This document shows, one piece after another, positions 8,825-17,594 of a stretch of 64,000 nucleotides of DNA. Source of the stretch: SMWD01 sp002729875 (GTDB taxonomy: Bacteria > Pseudomonadota > Gammaproteobacteria > Steroidobacterales > GCA-2729495); NCBI GenBank assembly GCA_036010905.1, contig DASCMH010000065.1, positions 1 to 64,000 of the forward strand. Reading direction: 5' to 3'. Numbering within the stretch: position 1 is the stretch's first letter; each line of letters starts with the position of its first letter. A program made the position numbers and the translations under genes. Under the pieces are notes generated by a model. That model had not been told where the DNA came from and made no database searches. It worked only from the letters and a program-made list of their open reading frames with translations.

Positions 8825-9856
8825 TTACTCGTCTTCTACACCAAGTCGCCTGTGCATGATCGGGCTCGTGGTGGTGTACTGAAGGTGGATCTTTTTGTCC
8901 GGTTCGATAATAGACTTGGCGGCAAAGGCTGCCAACGCAGCTTCATGAAAACCGCTTAGTATCAGCTTCTTTTTGCCCGGATAACTGTTTATATCACCAA
9001 TGGCAAAAATTCCCGGTATAGCCGTCTCAAAACGCTCGGTATCGACGGCGATGGTTTTACGGGATATTTCCAGGCCCCACTCAGCAATCGGGCCTAATTT
9101 TGGTGACAACCCGAAAAAGACCAGCAGCGCATCTGCCGGCAGGGTCTGAATCTCGTCATCCGCTCCCTTGATATCGACAGAAACCAGCCGGTTCTCCTCA
9201 AGGCCCAGAGCGACGAGAGTGGCACTACGGATGATGGTTGCCTGATCCTGGTCGACCAGGCCTTCCAGGGTATCGACCGAGGCTTCAACACCCCGAAAAT
9301 CTTCACGCCGGTGCACGAGGGTCAAAGATTCAGCCCTGGGAGCCAGTTCATTGGCCCAGTCAAGCGCCGAATCACCGCCGCCCAGGACGATGATTTTTTT
9401 GTCGTGAAATTGGGACGGATCCCTGACCCGGTAGAATAGTTGCCGGTCCTCAAGGTCTTGCGCCTCTGGCTGGCGTAATTTACGGGGTTGAAATGATCCG
9501 ACGCCACCGGCAATGAATACGGTCCTGGCGTCAAATACCTTGTCGGCATTCGTCACCACCCTGAAGCCGCCCTGTTCCTGTGCGCTGACCTCGATTACCT
9601 CCTCACCAAGGTGAAACCCGGCGTTAAAGGGTTCAGCTTGTTCCATAAGGGCGTCAACCAGCCCTTGCCCGGTACACATCGGGATGCCGGGAATGTCGTA
9701 AATCGGTTTGTCAGGGTACAGTTCGGTGCATTGTCCGCCCACCGTTGGCAGGGTATCGACAATATCCGGTTTAATGCCAAGCAGTCCCAACTCAAAAATC
9801 TGGAATAAGCCCGATGGCCCTGCGCCAATAATTAGCGCATCTGTTTTAATCGTCAT
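8825..9856 (-). CDS. Ferredoxin/flavodoxin-NADP+ reductase, thioredoxin-reductase-like type
   Basis: A flavoprotein moving electrons between NADPH and ferredoxin or flavodoxin. The 343 residues have the FAD motif GAGPSG (11-16), the segment GGQCTELYPDK (40-50), and the NADPH motif GGGDSA (159-164). The ATG domain IFAIGDINSYPGKKKLILSGFHEAA follows near 280. The redox CXXC of thioredoxin reductase is missing, which separates this FNR type from TrxB. A possible partner ferredoxin is at 63480-63800 but is far away. The upstream gap 9857-9971 shows nothing clear. Confidence 0.92.
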   Translation of the reverse strand: MTIKTDALIIGAGPSGLFQIFELGLLGIKPDIVDTLPTVGGQCTELYPDKPIYDIPGIPMCTGQGLVDALMEQAEPFNAGFHLGEEVIEVSAQEQGGFRVVTNADKVFDARTVFIAGGVGSFQPRKLRQPEAQDLEDRQLFYRVRDPSQFHDKKIIVLGGGDSALDWANELAPRAESLTLVHRREDFRGVEASVDTLEGLVDQDQATIIRSATLVALGLEENRLVSVDIKGADDEIQTLPADALLVFFGLSPKLGPIAEWGLEISRKTIAVDTERFETAIPGIFAIGDINSYPGKKKLILSGFHEAALAAFAAKSIIEPDKKIHLQYTTTSPIMHRRLGVEDE

Positions 9857-9971
9857 TAGTGCTTCCGTAGGCGCGGCGCGGGACCTGTATCGTCCGTTGA
9901 TATTTCATAAGGCGGACGCGATTCTACTTGAGTCCCCTACTTGCAACAAGAAAAAGTATTCATTGGGCCGG

Positions 9972-10427
9972 CTAGTCCAGGTTGAAATCAATCGTTTCCC
10001 ACTTAGCGGTATGTTCATTTCTGGCCAAGCGTTTGATAGAACTGATAATAGTGCGCTCATTCCATTCAATTACGTCGTCACAGCGCTCGATGACGGGTTT
10101 GTCGATAGACACGGTAGCGCCGAAGGCCTGAACACCCAGCACCGGTTTTTTCGACGCCTGCGCGTAGTCCAGCTGGAAGCCAATCAGGCTGGGGTTTTCG
10201 GGGTGGATGGCTAGCGGCAGGATCACGACTTCGGCCTCTTTTATTTGGTTGCGCAGCTCCTCCTTAATGGCTTCACCACCGCCGCTGGATGGCATATTGT
10301 CAGGATTGCTCAAATTCGTATAGAAAAAGTTATTACGACTTTCCAGGTACTCAAAGACGCGTCGATAGTCCTCATTCTCCTGGAACAGGTGTGTGACAAA
10401 TATTCGAAAAGGGTTACTTTCGGACAC
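9972..10427 (-). CDS. TIR-like domain protein (MTH538/ThsB-like fold)
   Basis: A 151-residue single-domain protein. It starts RIFVTHLFQENEDYRRVFEYL, then FFYTNLS and EELRNQIKEAEVVILPLAI, the strand-helix order of the MTH538 TIR-like family (formerly DUF1863), which includes the Thoeris protein ThsB. Members bind or make nucleotide signals, and some proteins act in phage defence; role here is unknown. I see no effector such as ThsA beside it. Start is GTG at 10427 with a good GGGAGG site. The divergent neighbour encodes an EEP-fold hydrolase. Confidence 0.8.
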   Translation of the reverse strand: MSESNPFRIFVTHLFQENEDYRRVFEYLESRNNFFYTNLSNPDNMPSSGGGEAIKEELRNQIKEAEVVILPLAIHPENPSLIGFQLDYAQASKKPVLGVQAFGATVSIDKPVIERCDDVIEWNERTIISSIKRLARNEHTAKWETIDFNLD

Positions 10428-10547
10428 TGCGAACCTCCCGCATTCCTCAGAATGCTGCAGAGTGTAGCTCAGCTTGTGCTCACTCTCTATCGGCTAATCT
10501 CATAGTGGTCGTATGCAAGGGGGCCATGCAAGTATTAAACTCTCGGC

Positions 10548-11291
10548 ATGCGTCTTCTGGTTTACAATATACGCTATGCCGTCGGCGCCGGACCGACGCC
10601 ACGAATACCCGTGCCAGGTGCCGGATACCTGTTCGGCAACCCGGGTAATCTGACCAGCATCACCAGTTTTATCAAATCTATTGACCCCGATATTGTCGGG
10701 CTCATTGAAGTTGATATTGGTTCAATGCGTAGTGGTCGTACCAACCAGGCCGATGCGATTGCAGACTCTCTCGGTCATTTTTCAGCTTATGCCTGCAAGT
10801 ATGGCGAGGAATCAGTAAATCAACTGATTCCGATTCTACGCAAACAGGGCAACGCTTTTCTGGCCGCCCCGAGGATAACCGGTGAGCGTTTTCATTATTT
10901 TGACCAAGGCATCAAAAAACTGATTATCGAACTTGAGCTTGATGATGTCGCGATCTTCCTCGTCCACTTGTCGCTGAAATATCGACATCGGCATTTCCAG
11001 TTACGACACTTGTATGAACTGGTGAAGAAAAGCAATAAACCGGTAATAGTAGCCGGCGATTTCAATACCTTCTGGGGTAAAAATGAAATTTTTCTTTTTT
11101 TGCAGGCTGCGGGCCTGAAAAGCGCAAACGTTTTAAGCGCTCCAACTTATCCGAGTCGTTCGCCGCGCATGGAGCTAGATTTTATACTTTATGGTGAAGG
11201 TATCGAGGTCACTAATTTTGAGATTGTTGACGTTGGTTTTTCGGATCATTTGCCGCTGATCTGCGACTTTGAAATTGTGAGGACAGAATGA
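10548..11291 (+). CDS. Endonuclease/exonuclease/phosphatase (EEP) family hydrolase
   Basis: A metal-dependent phosphoesterase of 247 residues without a signal peptide. The EEP catalytic set is present: N7 (LVYNIRYA), E54 (GLIEVD), H140 (FLVHLSL), D171 and N173 (VAGDFNTF), and D233-H234 (FSDHLPL). Substrate could be DNA, a phospholipid or a small phosphoester. Its stop overlaps the start of the FadJ-like gene (ATGA), so the two are translationally coupled, an unusual pair. Confidence 0.88.
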   Translation: MRLLVYNIRYAVGAGPTPRIPVPGAGYLFGNPGNLTSITSFIKSIDPDIVGLIEVDIGSMRSGRTNQADAIADSLGHFSAYACKYGEESVNQLIPILRKQGNAFLAAPRITGERFHYFDQGIKKLIIELELDDVAIFLVHLSLKYRHRHFQLRHLYELVKKSNKPVIVAGDFNTFWGKNEIFLFLQAAGLKSANVLSAPTYPSRSPRMELDFILYGEGIEVTNFEIVDVGFSDHLPLICDFEIVRTE

Positions 11292-13351
11292 CGGTACCAT
11301 TAAGTTTCATACTGCAAAAAAACCTGCCCGATTTTATTCACTGGCGAGTTGAGTATTCACCTGACCGGGTGGTCTGGCTGGGTCTTGATAAACAGGGCGC
11401 ATCTGCGAATGTACTTTCCAGTGAAGTGCTGACCGAGTTTGAGAGTATTATCGATCTGCTGGTCGCAACTCCCCCGGCGGGTCTGGTCATACACTCGCTG
11501 AAAAGCAATGGTTTTATTTCCGGAGCTGATATAAATGAGTTCCCTGCAATCGCCAGCCAGGGTGATGCCTACACCCTGTTGCGTCGATCCCATGATCTGC
11601 TGGAACGGTTTGAGTCACTGCCCTGCACATCCGTAGCGATGATCGACGGATACGCGCTTGGCGGGGGTCTGGAACTGGCTATGGCCTGCGATACGCGTGT
11701 CGTCGCTGATGAAGACAAGCGCACGCTGGGTCTGCCGGAGGTGCAACTTGGTCTCCATCCTGGCTTTGGGGGGACGGTACGTGCCGTACGCCTTGCCGGT
11801 ACCAGTCATGCCCTGCCCCTCATGCTAACCGGTAATTCCATAACTCCGCGCAAGGCCCGCAGGATCGGTTTGGTCGATAAGGTAGTAGAACGCAGTAAAC
11901 TGCTGGAAACGGCTGCAATGGCGGCGCGTCGTCGACCACCACGACGGCGCCGCAGTTTGCTTGAGCGGGTTGCGCAGCATGCATTAATCAGGCCTGTCAT
12001 GGCTAAACGCATGCGGGCAGAAGTTGCGCGTCGAGCCAGTCCGGAGCATTACCCGGCGCCTTATGCGGTGATAGATCTCTGGGAGCAGCATGCTGCTTCT
12101 GCTGCCGCTTTCGATGCTGAAGCGCGGTCATTCGCAAAACTTATCGACACCGACACTTCCCGCAACCTGGTTCGGGTTTATTTTTTGCAGGAACATTTGA
12201 AGCGTTCTGCTGAGGGTGTGAATGTTGCTGGCAAAGCGACGCATATTCATGTCGTGGGTGCCGGAATCATGGGTGGCGACATCGCGGCATGGTGTGCATT
12301 GCAAGGGCTGTCGGTAACACTGCAGGATCGTGAGTTGCGTTTTATTGAACCGGCTCTGAAACGTGCGGAAAAGTTATTTGCCAAACGGCTGAATTCCGAT
12401 AACCAGATTGCTGCTCGCCAACGTCTCACGGCTGACGTAGACGGTACCGGCGTTCCTCAGGCTGACATCATTATTGAAGCCATTTTCGAGGATAGAGAGG
12501 TCAAGCGGGCTTTATTTGCGCAACTTGAACCGCGGATGAAGCCCGGTGCCGTGCTGGCAACCAATACTTCAAGCATACCACTGGAACAACTGGCGACAAA
12601 TCTTGCCGAACCCGGCAGGCTCATCGGGCTGCATTTCTTCAACCCGGTGGCGAAACTGCCGCTAGTCGAAGTCGTACAAGCTGAATCGAGTACCGAGGAA
12701 GCGCTCTCGACCGGTCTGTCTTTTGCTCGCCAGATTGGTAAATTACCGCTCCCCTGTCGCAGTTCCGCCGGTTTTCTGGTCAACCGAATACTCGCACCTT
12801 ACATGGCAGAGGCACTCGACCTGGTTGCCGAAGGCGTGCCGTTGGCTGAAATAGACCATGCAGCAGTCAGCTTTGGGATGCCAATGGGTCCGATCGAACT
12901 CATCGATTCGGTCGGTGTCGATGTGGCTTTGCACGTCGCTGAGATTCTGTCACCGATCGTCGGCCGACCGATTGCCCCTGAATTGAAGAAACTTGTCGAT
13001 CAGGGTCGCCTTGGCCAGAAGACCGGTCATGGCTTCTACCAGTATCATGAGCGCAAGCCGGTGAAACCCGCGGTTACGGCCACAACTGGCAGCAGCGAGG
13101 TTCAGGAACGGCTAATGCTTTCGTTAGTCAATGAGGCGGCCCAGTGCCTGGCGGATAAGGTGGTTGACGATCCGGAACTGGTTGATGGCGGAGTCATCTT
13201 CGGTACCGGGTTTGCCCCTTTTCGCGGCGGCCCGCTTAATTATGCCAGGCAGCGCGGTATTGACGATATAGTCACCAGCCTGACTGATCTGGCCGGACGT
13301 TTTGGTAAACAGTTCAAACCATCTTCGGCCTGGGCAAATTTAGACGACTAA
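11288..13351 (+). CDS. Bifunctional enoyl-CoA hydratase / 3-hydroxyacyl-CoA dehydrogenase (FadJ/FadB-like alpha subunit)
   Basis: Catalyses the second and third steps of fatty acid beta-oxidation. The 687 residues give an N-terminal crotonase domain with the oxyanion region ISGADINEF and catalytic glutamates E129 (GGGLELAMACD) and E151 (LGLPEVQLGL). The dehydrogenase domain starts at about 320 with GAGIMGG (326-332) and contains the HFFNPV motif. A second C-terminal domain has GTGFAPFRGGPLNYA. An arginine-rich linker (218-224) is unusual. No thiolase lies beside it, so the beta subunit must be elsewhere. Confidence 0.93.
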   Translation: MTVPLSFILQKNLPDFIHWRVEYSPDRVVWLGLDKQGASANVLSSEVLTEFESIIDLLVATPPAGLVIHSLKSNGFISGADINEFPAIASQGDAYTLLRRSHDLLERFESLPCTSVAMIDGYALGGGLELAMACDTRVVADEDKRTLGLPEVQLGLHPGFGGTVRAVRLAGTSHALPLMLTGNSITPRKARRIGLVDKVVERSKLLETAAMAARRRPPRRRRSLLERVAQHALIRPVMAKRMRAEVARRASPEHYPAPYAVIDLWEQHAASAAAFDAEARSFAKLIDTDTSRNLVRVYFLQEHLKRSAEGVNVAGKATHIHVVGAGIMGGDIAAWCALQGLSVTLQDRELRFIEPALKRAEKLFAKRLNSDNQIAARQRLTADVDGTGVPQADIIIEAIFEDREVKRALFAQLEPRMKPGAVLATNTSSIPLEQLATNLAEPGRLIGLHFFNPVAKLPLVEVVQAESSTEEALSTGLSFARQIGKLPLPCRSSAGFLVNRILAPYMAEALDLVAEGVPLAEIDHAAVSFGMPMGPIELIDSVGVDVALHVAEILSPIVGRPIAPELKKLVDQGRLGQKTGHGFYQYHERKPVKPAVTATTGSSEVQERLMLSLVNEAAQCLADKVVDDPELVDGGVIFGTGFAPFRGGPLNYARQRGIDDIVTSLTDLAGRFGKQFKPSSAWANLDD

Positions 13352-13436
13352 ATGCGACAGAGTTGGTTCCGCCAACCATTGCTTGCGGTTAGACTTCGCC
13401 GTTCGGAGAGTTACCAATCTGCATTACTACCAGTTT

Positions 13437-14492
13437 ATGAGCGAGACAATTTCAATAATCGAGATACTCAAAGGCTTCACAACACTTGACGGGCTGAAGC
13501 ATGAAAATCTGACCGCGCTTGCCAGGAAGACACGGATCAATGATCTTGCGGTCGGGCAAGTATTGTTTAATGAAGGCGACCGGGAAAAACGCACCTTTTA
13601 CCTGCTGGCCGGCCAGCTTGAGCTTACTGACAGGAACGGTTCCAGCACAATACTGGAGGCCGGATCGAATGAGGCCCGCAACCCGCTCGTGCCCGTCTTG
13701 CCGCGCCGCTATAAGGCCACAGCCAGGTCTGCGGTTAAATTCATTTCAATCGATACCGATTTGCTGGATGTCATGCTGACCTGGGATCAGAGCGGCAACT
13801 ACGAAGTAAACGAATTAGAGGAAACTGATAATCCCGGTTCTGGTGACTGGATGACCAATCTGCTGCAAACGAAAGTATTTCACCGTATTCCCCCCAGTAA
13901 TATTCAGGCAATTTTCATGCGCATGCAGCAGGTTAGTTTCAGCGCCGGTGACACGATCATCAAGCAAGGTGATGAAGGTAATTTCTTTTATGTAATCATA
14001 AAAGGGAATTGCACGGTAACTCGTGAAACGCCGTTAAGCAAAGACGGTATTAAGCTCGCTGAACTGCAGACGGGCGATACCTTCGGTGAAGAAGCATTAA
14101 TCTCGGAATCTACCCGCAATGCAACTGTGACCATGCACACTGATGGCTCGCTCATGCGCTTGAGCAAAGGTGATTTTAAAGAGTTGCTCAACGAACCGAT
14201 GAGCGATTGGGTCGACTACGATGAAGCCAGGAAAATTGTTGCCAATGGTGGTCACTGGCTCGATGTGCGATTACCAAGTGAGTTTGAAGCATTTCATGAA
14301 GAAGGTGCTATCAATATCCCACTTTATTTTATTCGCTTGAAACTGAAGAAACTGGATCCGAAAAAAACATATGTATTGTGTTGTGATACCGGAAGACGCA
14401 GTTCTGCCGCAACATTCATCCTGAATGAGCGAGGGTTTAATACCTGGGTATTGCGCGGCGGGCTGAATAACTATCGGGCTGATATCCAGTAA
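13437..14492 (+). CDS. Cyclic-nucleotide-binding domain protein fused to rhodanese domain
   Basis: A 351-residue cytoplasmic protein. A degenerate cNMP-like domain (about 15-120) is followed by a better one (about 145-255) with the phosphate-binding cassette FGEEALISESTRNATV. The C-terminal rhodanese domain (about 260-351) has LDVRLPSEF and the active loop CCDTGRRSS with catalytic C316. No DNA-binding or kinase domain is seen. This combination may link nucleotide sensing to sulfur transfer or redox. The ATG at 13437 is chosen over an upstream TTG at 13383; no strong ribosome site marks either. Confidence 0.85.
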   Translation: MSETISIIEILKGFTTLDGLKHENLTALARKTRINDLAVGQVLFNEGDREKRTFYLLAGQLELTDRNGSSTILEAGSNEARNPLVPVLPRRYKATARSAVKFISIDTDLLDVMLTWDQSGNYEVNELEETDNPGSGDWMTNLLQTKVFHRIPPSNIQAIFMRMQQVSFSAGDTIIKQGDEGNFFYVIIKGNCTVTRETPLSKDGIKLAELQTGDTFGEEALISESTRNATVTMHTDGSLMRLSKGDFKELLNEPMSDWVDYDEARKIVANGGHWLDVRLPSEFEAFHEEGAINIPLYFIRLKLKKLDPKKTYVLCCDTGRRSSAATFILNERGFNTWVLRGGLNNYRADIQ

Positions 14493-14547
14493 AGAATTTA
14501 AACAGCAGCCGAACTGACTCTGATTGCAGTTTAATCGTTCCTGCTGG

Positions 14548-14886
14548 TTACATCGTATGGGTTGGTTTGTCGCCGCCTAGTGTTCCAGCCAGGTAATTCT
14601 CTATTTTTTTCTGTGTTGTGCCGCCATCCTGATCGCTGAATTGCACGCCAATCCCCGCTGTTCTATTCCCCTGCGCACCCTTGGGAGTCAACCAGATTAC
14701 CTTACCGGCGACCGGAATTTTTTCCTCCTCATCCATCAGGTTCAGCAGCATGAAAACCTCATCACCGAGGCTGTAGCTGCTAGCGGTCGGAATAAAGAGC
14801 CCGCCATTCGCCACAAAAGGCATATATGCAAGATATAACGCGCTCTTATCCTTGATTGTAAGGGTTAGTAAACCTGGTTTTGCCAT
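14548..14886 (-). CDS. pilZ: PilZ domain protein, type IV pilus type
   Basis: A 112-residue single PilZ domain. Conserved positions include FVANGGLFIPT, VFMLLNLMDEEEKIPVAGKVIWLTP and GIGVQFS. The N-terminal RxxxR c-di-GMP motif of typical receptors is missing, as in the PilZ of type IV pilus systems, which acts in assembly through PilB/FimX. It is the last gene of the fabG-to-pilZ run and follows holB by 47 bases, the same order as in Pseudomonas and Xanthomonas. Confidence 0.92.
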   Translation of the reverse strand: MAKPGLLTLTIKDKSALYLAYMPFVANGGLFIPTASSYSLGDEVFMLLNLMDEEEKIPVAGKVIWLTPKGAQGNRTAGIGVQFSDQDGGTTQKKIENYLAGTLGGDKPTHTM

Positions 14887-14933
14887 ACCGTTAGCCGTTA
14901 AAAACTGTAATAGCCATGTTCATGAGTCCGCAA

Positions 14934-15905
14934 CTATTCCCCTGCATACCACCGGGTCAGGACATCGGTCAGATGCAATTCAAGATTCAACCCTGAACCC
15001 TGACTGCGGCGCAATTCGCCAATCTGGCGCAAAACCGCGAAGGACGACTCAATGTTTAGCGTTTCCCCGGATTTTTGCAAGCGGCTAACTTCAGGTTTTG
15101 TTATTAATTCTTGCTTATGGCGACTGATGTGCGTGCGGATTTCCGCACTCAGTTGATTAAACAGCCAGCGCAGGCAGGGTTCCTGGTCATATTTAGCCCA
15201 GCGCCGGGCTACATTCGCCGGGGTTTTAGTGCGCCGCTGTAATGCAGAGAGATCGCTGGCCATCTTCGCGACGAGTTGAGGAAACTCGTTTTGCTGGTAT
15301 TGCAGCGCCGCCAACGGAGCACCGGAGCTAAGTTCCAGCGCGGCTTGCCAGTCTACGTCAGGGTTCAGGTCCTGTAGCCAGTTTCCTGCTGCCAGGCGAT
15401 CCGGCAAGGCTACCCGGATCCGCTGACAGCGGCTGACGATAGTGGCAGGCAGACGTGACAGCGTATCGGCGACCAGGATGAGATAACTGTTGCTGGTCGG
15501 TTCTTCCAGGGTCTTGAGCAGGCAATTTGCTGCAGGTATCGTCATCGCCTGAGCCGGTGCAACGATAACCACTTTGGCACCGCTTTGGTGGCTCGTCAGG
15601 GTCAGGAACCTGAGCAATTCACGTACCTGATCAACCGAGATCGTCTGCTTGTCTTCCAGCGGCTGTAACAGCTTGAAGTCCGGATGTACGGGCAGCAACT
15701 CTTCGGCAATCCGATCCGAATCCAGCTGGGCCGGATCCGGGCTCCCGGTGGTCAGATCGAGCAATCGCAGCATCAGCCAAAATGCCAGCAACCGGCGACC
15801 TACCCCGATGGGTCCGTGAATCAGCAGTGCGTGCGGCAACTGACCGCGCTCAAGCAGCGTTGCCAGCCGATCAGATTCCTCTAAAAGCCATGAAGGAAGA
15901 TTCAT
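14934..15905 (-). CDS. holB: DNA polymerase III delta' subunit
   Basis: A structural subunit of the clamp loader. The 323 residues carry the AAA+ fold: HALLIHGPIGVGRR (about 25-38), in which the Walker lysine is replaced, as expected for a non-hydrolysing delta', then KVVIVAPAQAMT, NCLLKTLEEP and the sensor SRCQRI. The zinc-binding cysteines found after the P-loop in E. coli delta' are absent. It lies between tmk and pilZ; the 34-base gap to tmk is AT-rich. Confidence 0.95.
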   Translation of the reverse strand: MNLPSWLLEESDRLATLLERGQLPHALLIHGPIGVGRRLLAFWLMLRLLDLTTGSPDPAQLDSDRIAEELLPVHPDFKLLQPLEDKQTISVDQVRELLRFLTLTSHQSGAKVVIVAPAQAMTIPAANCLLKTLEEPTSNSYLILVADTLSRLPATIVSRCQRIRVALPDRLAAGNWLQDLNPDVDWQAALELSSGAPLAALQYQQNEFPQLVAKMASDLSALQRRTKTPANVARRWAKYDQEPCLRWLFNQLSAEIRTHISRHKQELITKPEVSRLQKSGETLNIESSFAVLRQIGELRRSQGSGLNLELHLTDVLTRWYAGE

Positions 15906-15939
15906 AAGTGTATGTTTAAAATAGTTTTATAATAAGTTT

Positions 15940-16566
15940 TTAAAGTCTTTCAGACAGTACGGTGGCGATCTTTGCCTGCACCTCTGCAAGTGATCCGGAT
16001 GCATCGATGAGTGCAATGCGTGCCGGCTCATCGGTGGCGCGTTGCCGGTATTTTTCACGAACCCGGGCAAAAAATTCTGCTTCTTCAACCTCAAACCGAT
16101 CCGAGACGCCACGCGCGCCACAGCGTGCCGTGGATATTTCCGCTGGTGCGTCCAGCAGGATCGTCAGGTCGGGCTTAAGACCCTGTAAGACGAATTGCTC
16201 AAGAGCGGCTATATCACGGTCCGCCATGCCCCTGCCCGCCCCCTGATAGGCATAGCTGGCATCGATGAAGCGATCACAGACTACCCAGTCACCCCGTTGC
16301 AGTGCAGGGAGAATAACCTGTCCCAGGTGATCGGCACGGGCGGCGAACATCAGCAGTAATTCACACTGAGTGGCCATGCTGCCGTATGCAGATGCCAGTA
16401 ATACATCGCGGATTTGCTCGGCGATGGGCGTACCCCCCGGCTCACGGGTCATGACAACAGTCTTGCCGGCGGCCTGCAAACAATCGGCAATAAACTGCAA
16501 GTTGGTGGATTTCCCAACTCCTTCGGAACCCTCTACAGTAATGAACTTGCCGGTTGTTGCCGTCAT
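15940..16566 (-). CDS. tmk: Thymidylate kinase
   Basis: Phosphorylates dTMP to dTDP. About 208 residues with P-loop EGSEGVGKST, the TREPGGTPIAEQIR motif, and DRFIDASYAYQGAGRGM, the LID-side motif. Two starts are possible: GTG at 16575, overlapping the mltG stop, and ATG at 16566. I prefer the ATG because AGGTGA (positions 16572-16577 on the plus strand) lies 5 bases before it. Its coding sequence would then sit directly after mltG in the same operon. Confidence 0.96.
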   Translation of the reverse strand: MTATTGKFITVEGSEGVGKSTNLQFIADCLQAAGKTVVMTREPGGTPIAEQIRDVLLASAYGSMATQCELLLMFAARADHLGQVILPALQRGDWVVCDRFIDASYAYQGAGRGMADRDIAALEQFVLQGLKPDLTILLDAPAEISTARCGARGVSDRFEVEEAEFFARVREKYRQRATDEPARIALIDASGSLAEVQAKIATVLSERL

Positions 16567-16571
16567 CAGTG

Positions 16572-17594
16572 TCACCTGCCTCGTCCCTTTTGCCGCTTCA
16601 AAATCGCCAGATAGCGGGCTACAGCAGCGTTATGCTCCTCCAGGGTGGCAGTGAAATGGTGACTGCCATCGCCATTGCCGGTTGCTACAAAATAGAGCGC
16701 CCCACCCGGCGCAGGATGTGCCATAGCCTGCAGGGCACTTTTGCCGGGTAGCGCGATCGGCGTTGGCGGCAAACCTTTGCGAACATAGGTGTTGTAAGGA
16801 GTATCGGTTTTCAGGTGGCGGCGCACCAGGTTGCCATCGAAAGACTGGCCCAGACCGTAAATAACTGTCGGGTCGGTCTGTAGCAGCATGCCTTGCTCGA
16901 GTCTGCGGAGGAATACACCAGCGATCTGCGCCCGTTCCTCACTGAGCGCCGTTTCCCGTTCGACAATTGAGGCCAGGATCAGGCCCTGATAAGGGCTCTC
17001 CAGCACGGCGTGTGGTTCGCGACCGGACCAGGCCTGGTTCAGTTGGGTAATCAGTAATTCATGTGCCTGACGCAGGAGTTCGAGATCCGACGTACCACGT
17101 GGAAAGTGATAGGTGTCAGGAAAAAATAATCCCTCGGGATGCGGATAGTCCAGGCCTAGCAGATGAGTCAGATCCTCAACCGAATCTGGTTCCACGCTAT
17201 GGGCTATGGCGGGATGGCGGGCCAGGGCCTGCAGCAGCTCGGCGACCGTCCAGCCTTCAATAATAGTCATCGAGTACAACTTGACCCGGCCGGTAACCAG
17301 CATGTCGAACAACGTGTCAGGTGTGGTGCCGGTCTCAAGCGCATACTCGCCGGCCTGAATGCGCCCTGCGAGTCCGGAAACCCGCCCATAACCGGAAAAA
17401 ACCGCCGGTGCCTGGAGTATCCCCTGGCTGGCCAGCAATTTGGCAACGCCCTGCAAAGATGTGCCGCGCTCAACGACCAGGGTATATTCATCTGCGGCGA
17501 TATTTAATGGAGTTGCCAGGTAATCCTGCAACCACAGGTGAGTACTGCCTAAAGCAAGCGCAATCAATAAAATTGCCAGCAGACAGTGCTTCAT
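16572..17594 (-). CDS. mltG: Endolytic peptidoglycan transglycosylase MltG (YceG)
   Basis: Cleaves nascent glycan strands at the inner membrane and sets their length. It has 340 residues: an N-terminal membrane anchor (about 4-22), a LysM-like region with EYTLVVERGTSLQGVAKLLA, and the YceG catalytic domain with LASIVERETAL (catalytic glutamate) and LLQTDPTVIYGLG. The ending includes GLPPTPIALPGKSAL and YFVATGNGDGSHHF. The ATG at 17594 overlaps the pabC stop (ATGA). Confidence 0.95.
   Translation of the reverse strand: MKHCLLAILLIALALGSTHLWLQDYLATPLNIAADEYTLVVERGTSLQGVAKLLASQGILQAPAVFSGYGRVSGLAGRIQAGEYALETGTTPDTLFDMLVTGRVKLYSMTIIEGWTVAELLQALARHPAIAHSVEPDSVEDLTHLLGLDYPHPEGLFFPDTYHFPRGTSDLELLRQAHELLITQLNQAWSGREPHAVLESPYQGLILASIVERETALSEERAQIAGVFLRRLEQGMLLQTDPTVIYGLGQSFDGNLVRRHLKTDTPYNTYVRKGLPPTPIALPGKSALQAMAHPAPGGALYFVATGNGDGSHHFTATLEEHNAAVARYLAILKRQKGRGR

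Noticed and set aside
9708..10214. A 168-codon plus-strand open frame across the FNR start and TIR-like gene
   Set aside because: It is antisense to two genes with clear family motifs and shows no recognisable sequence of its own.
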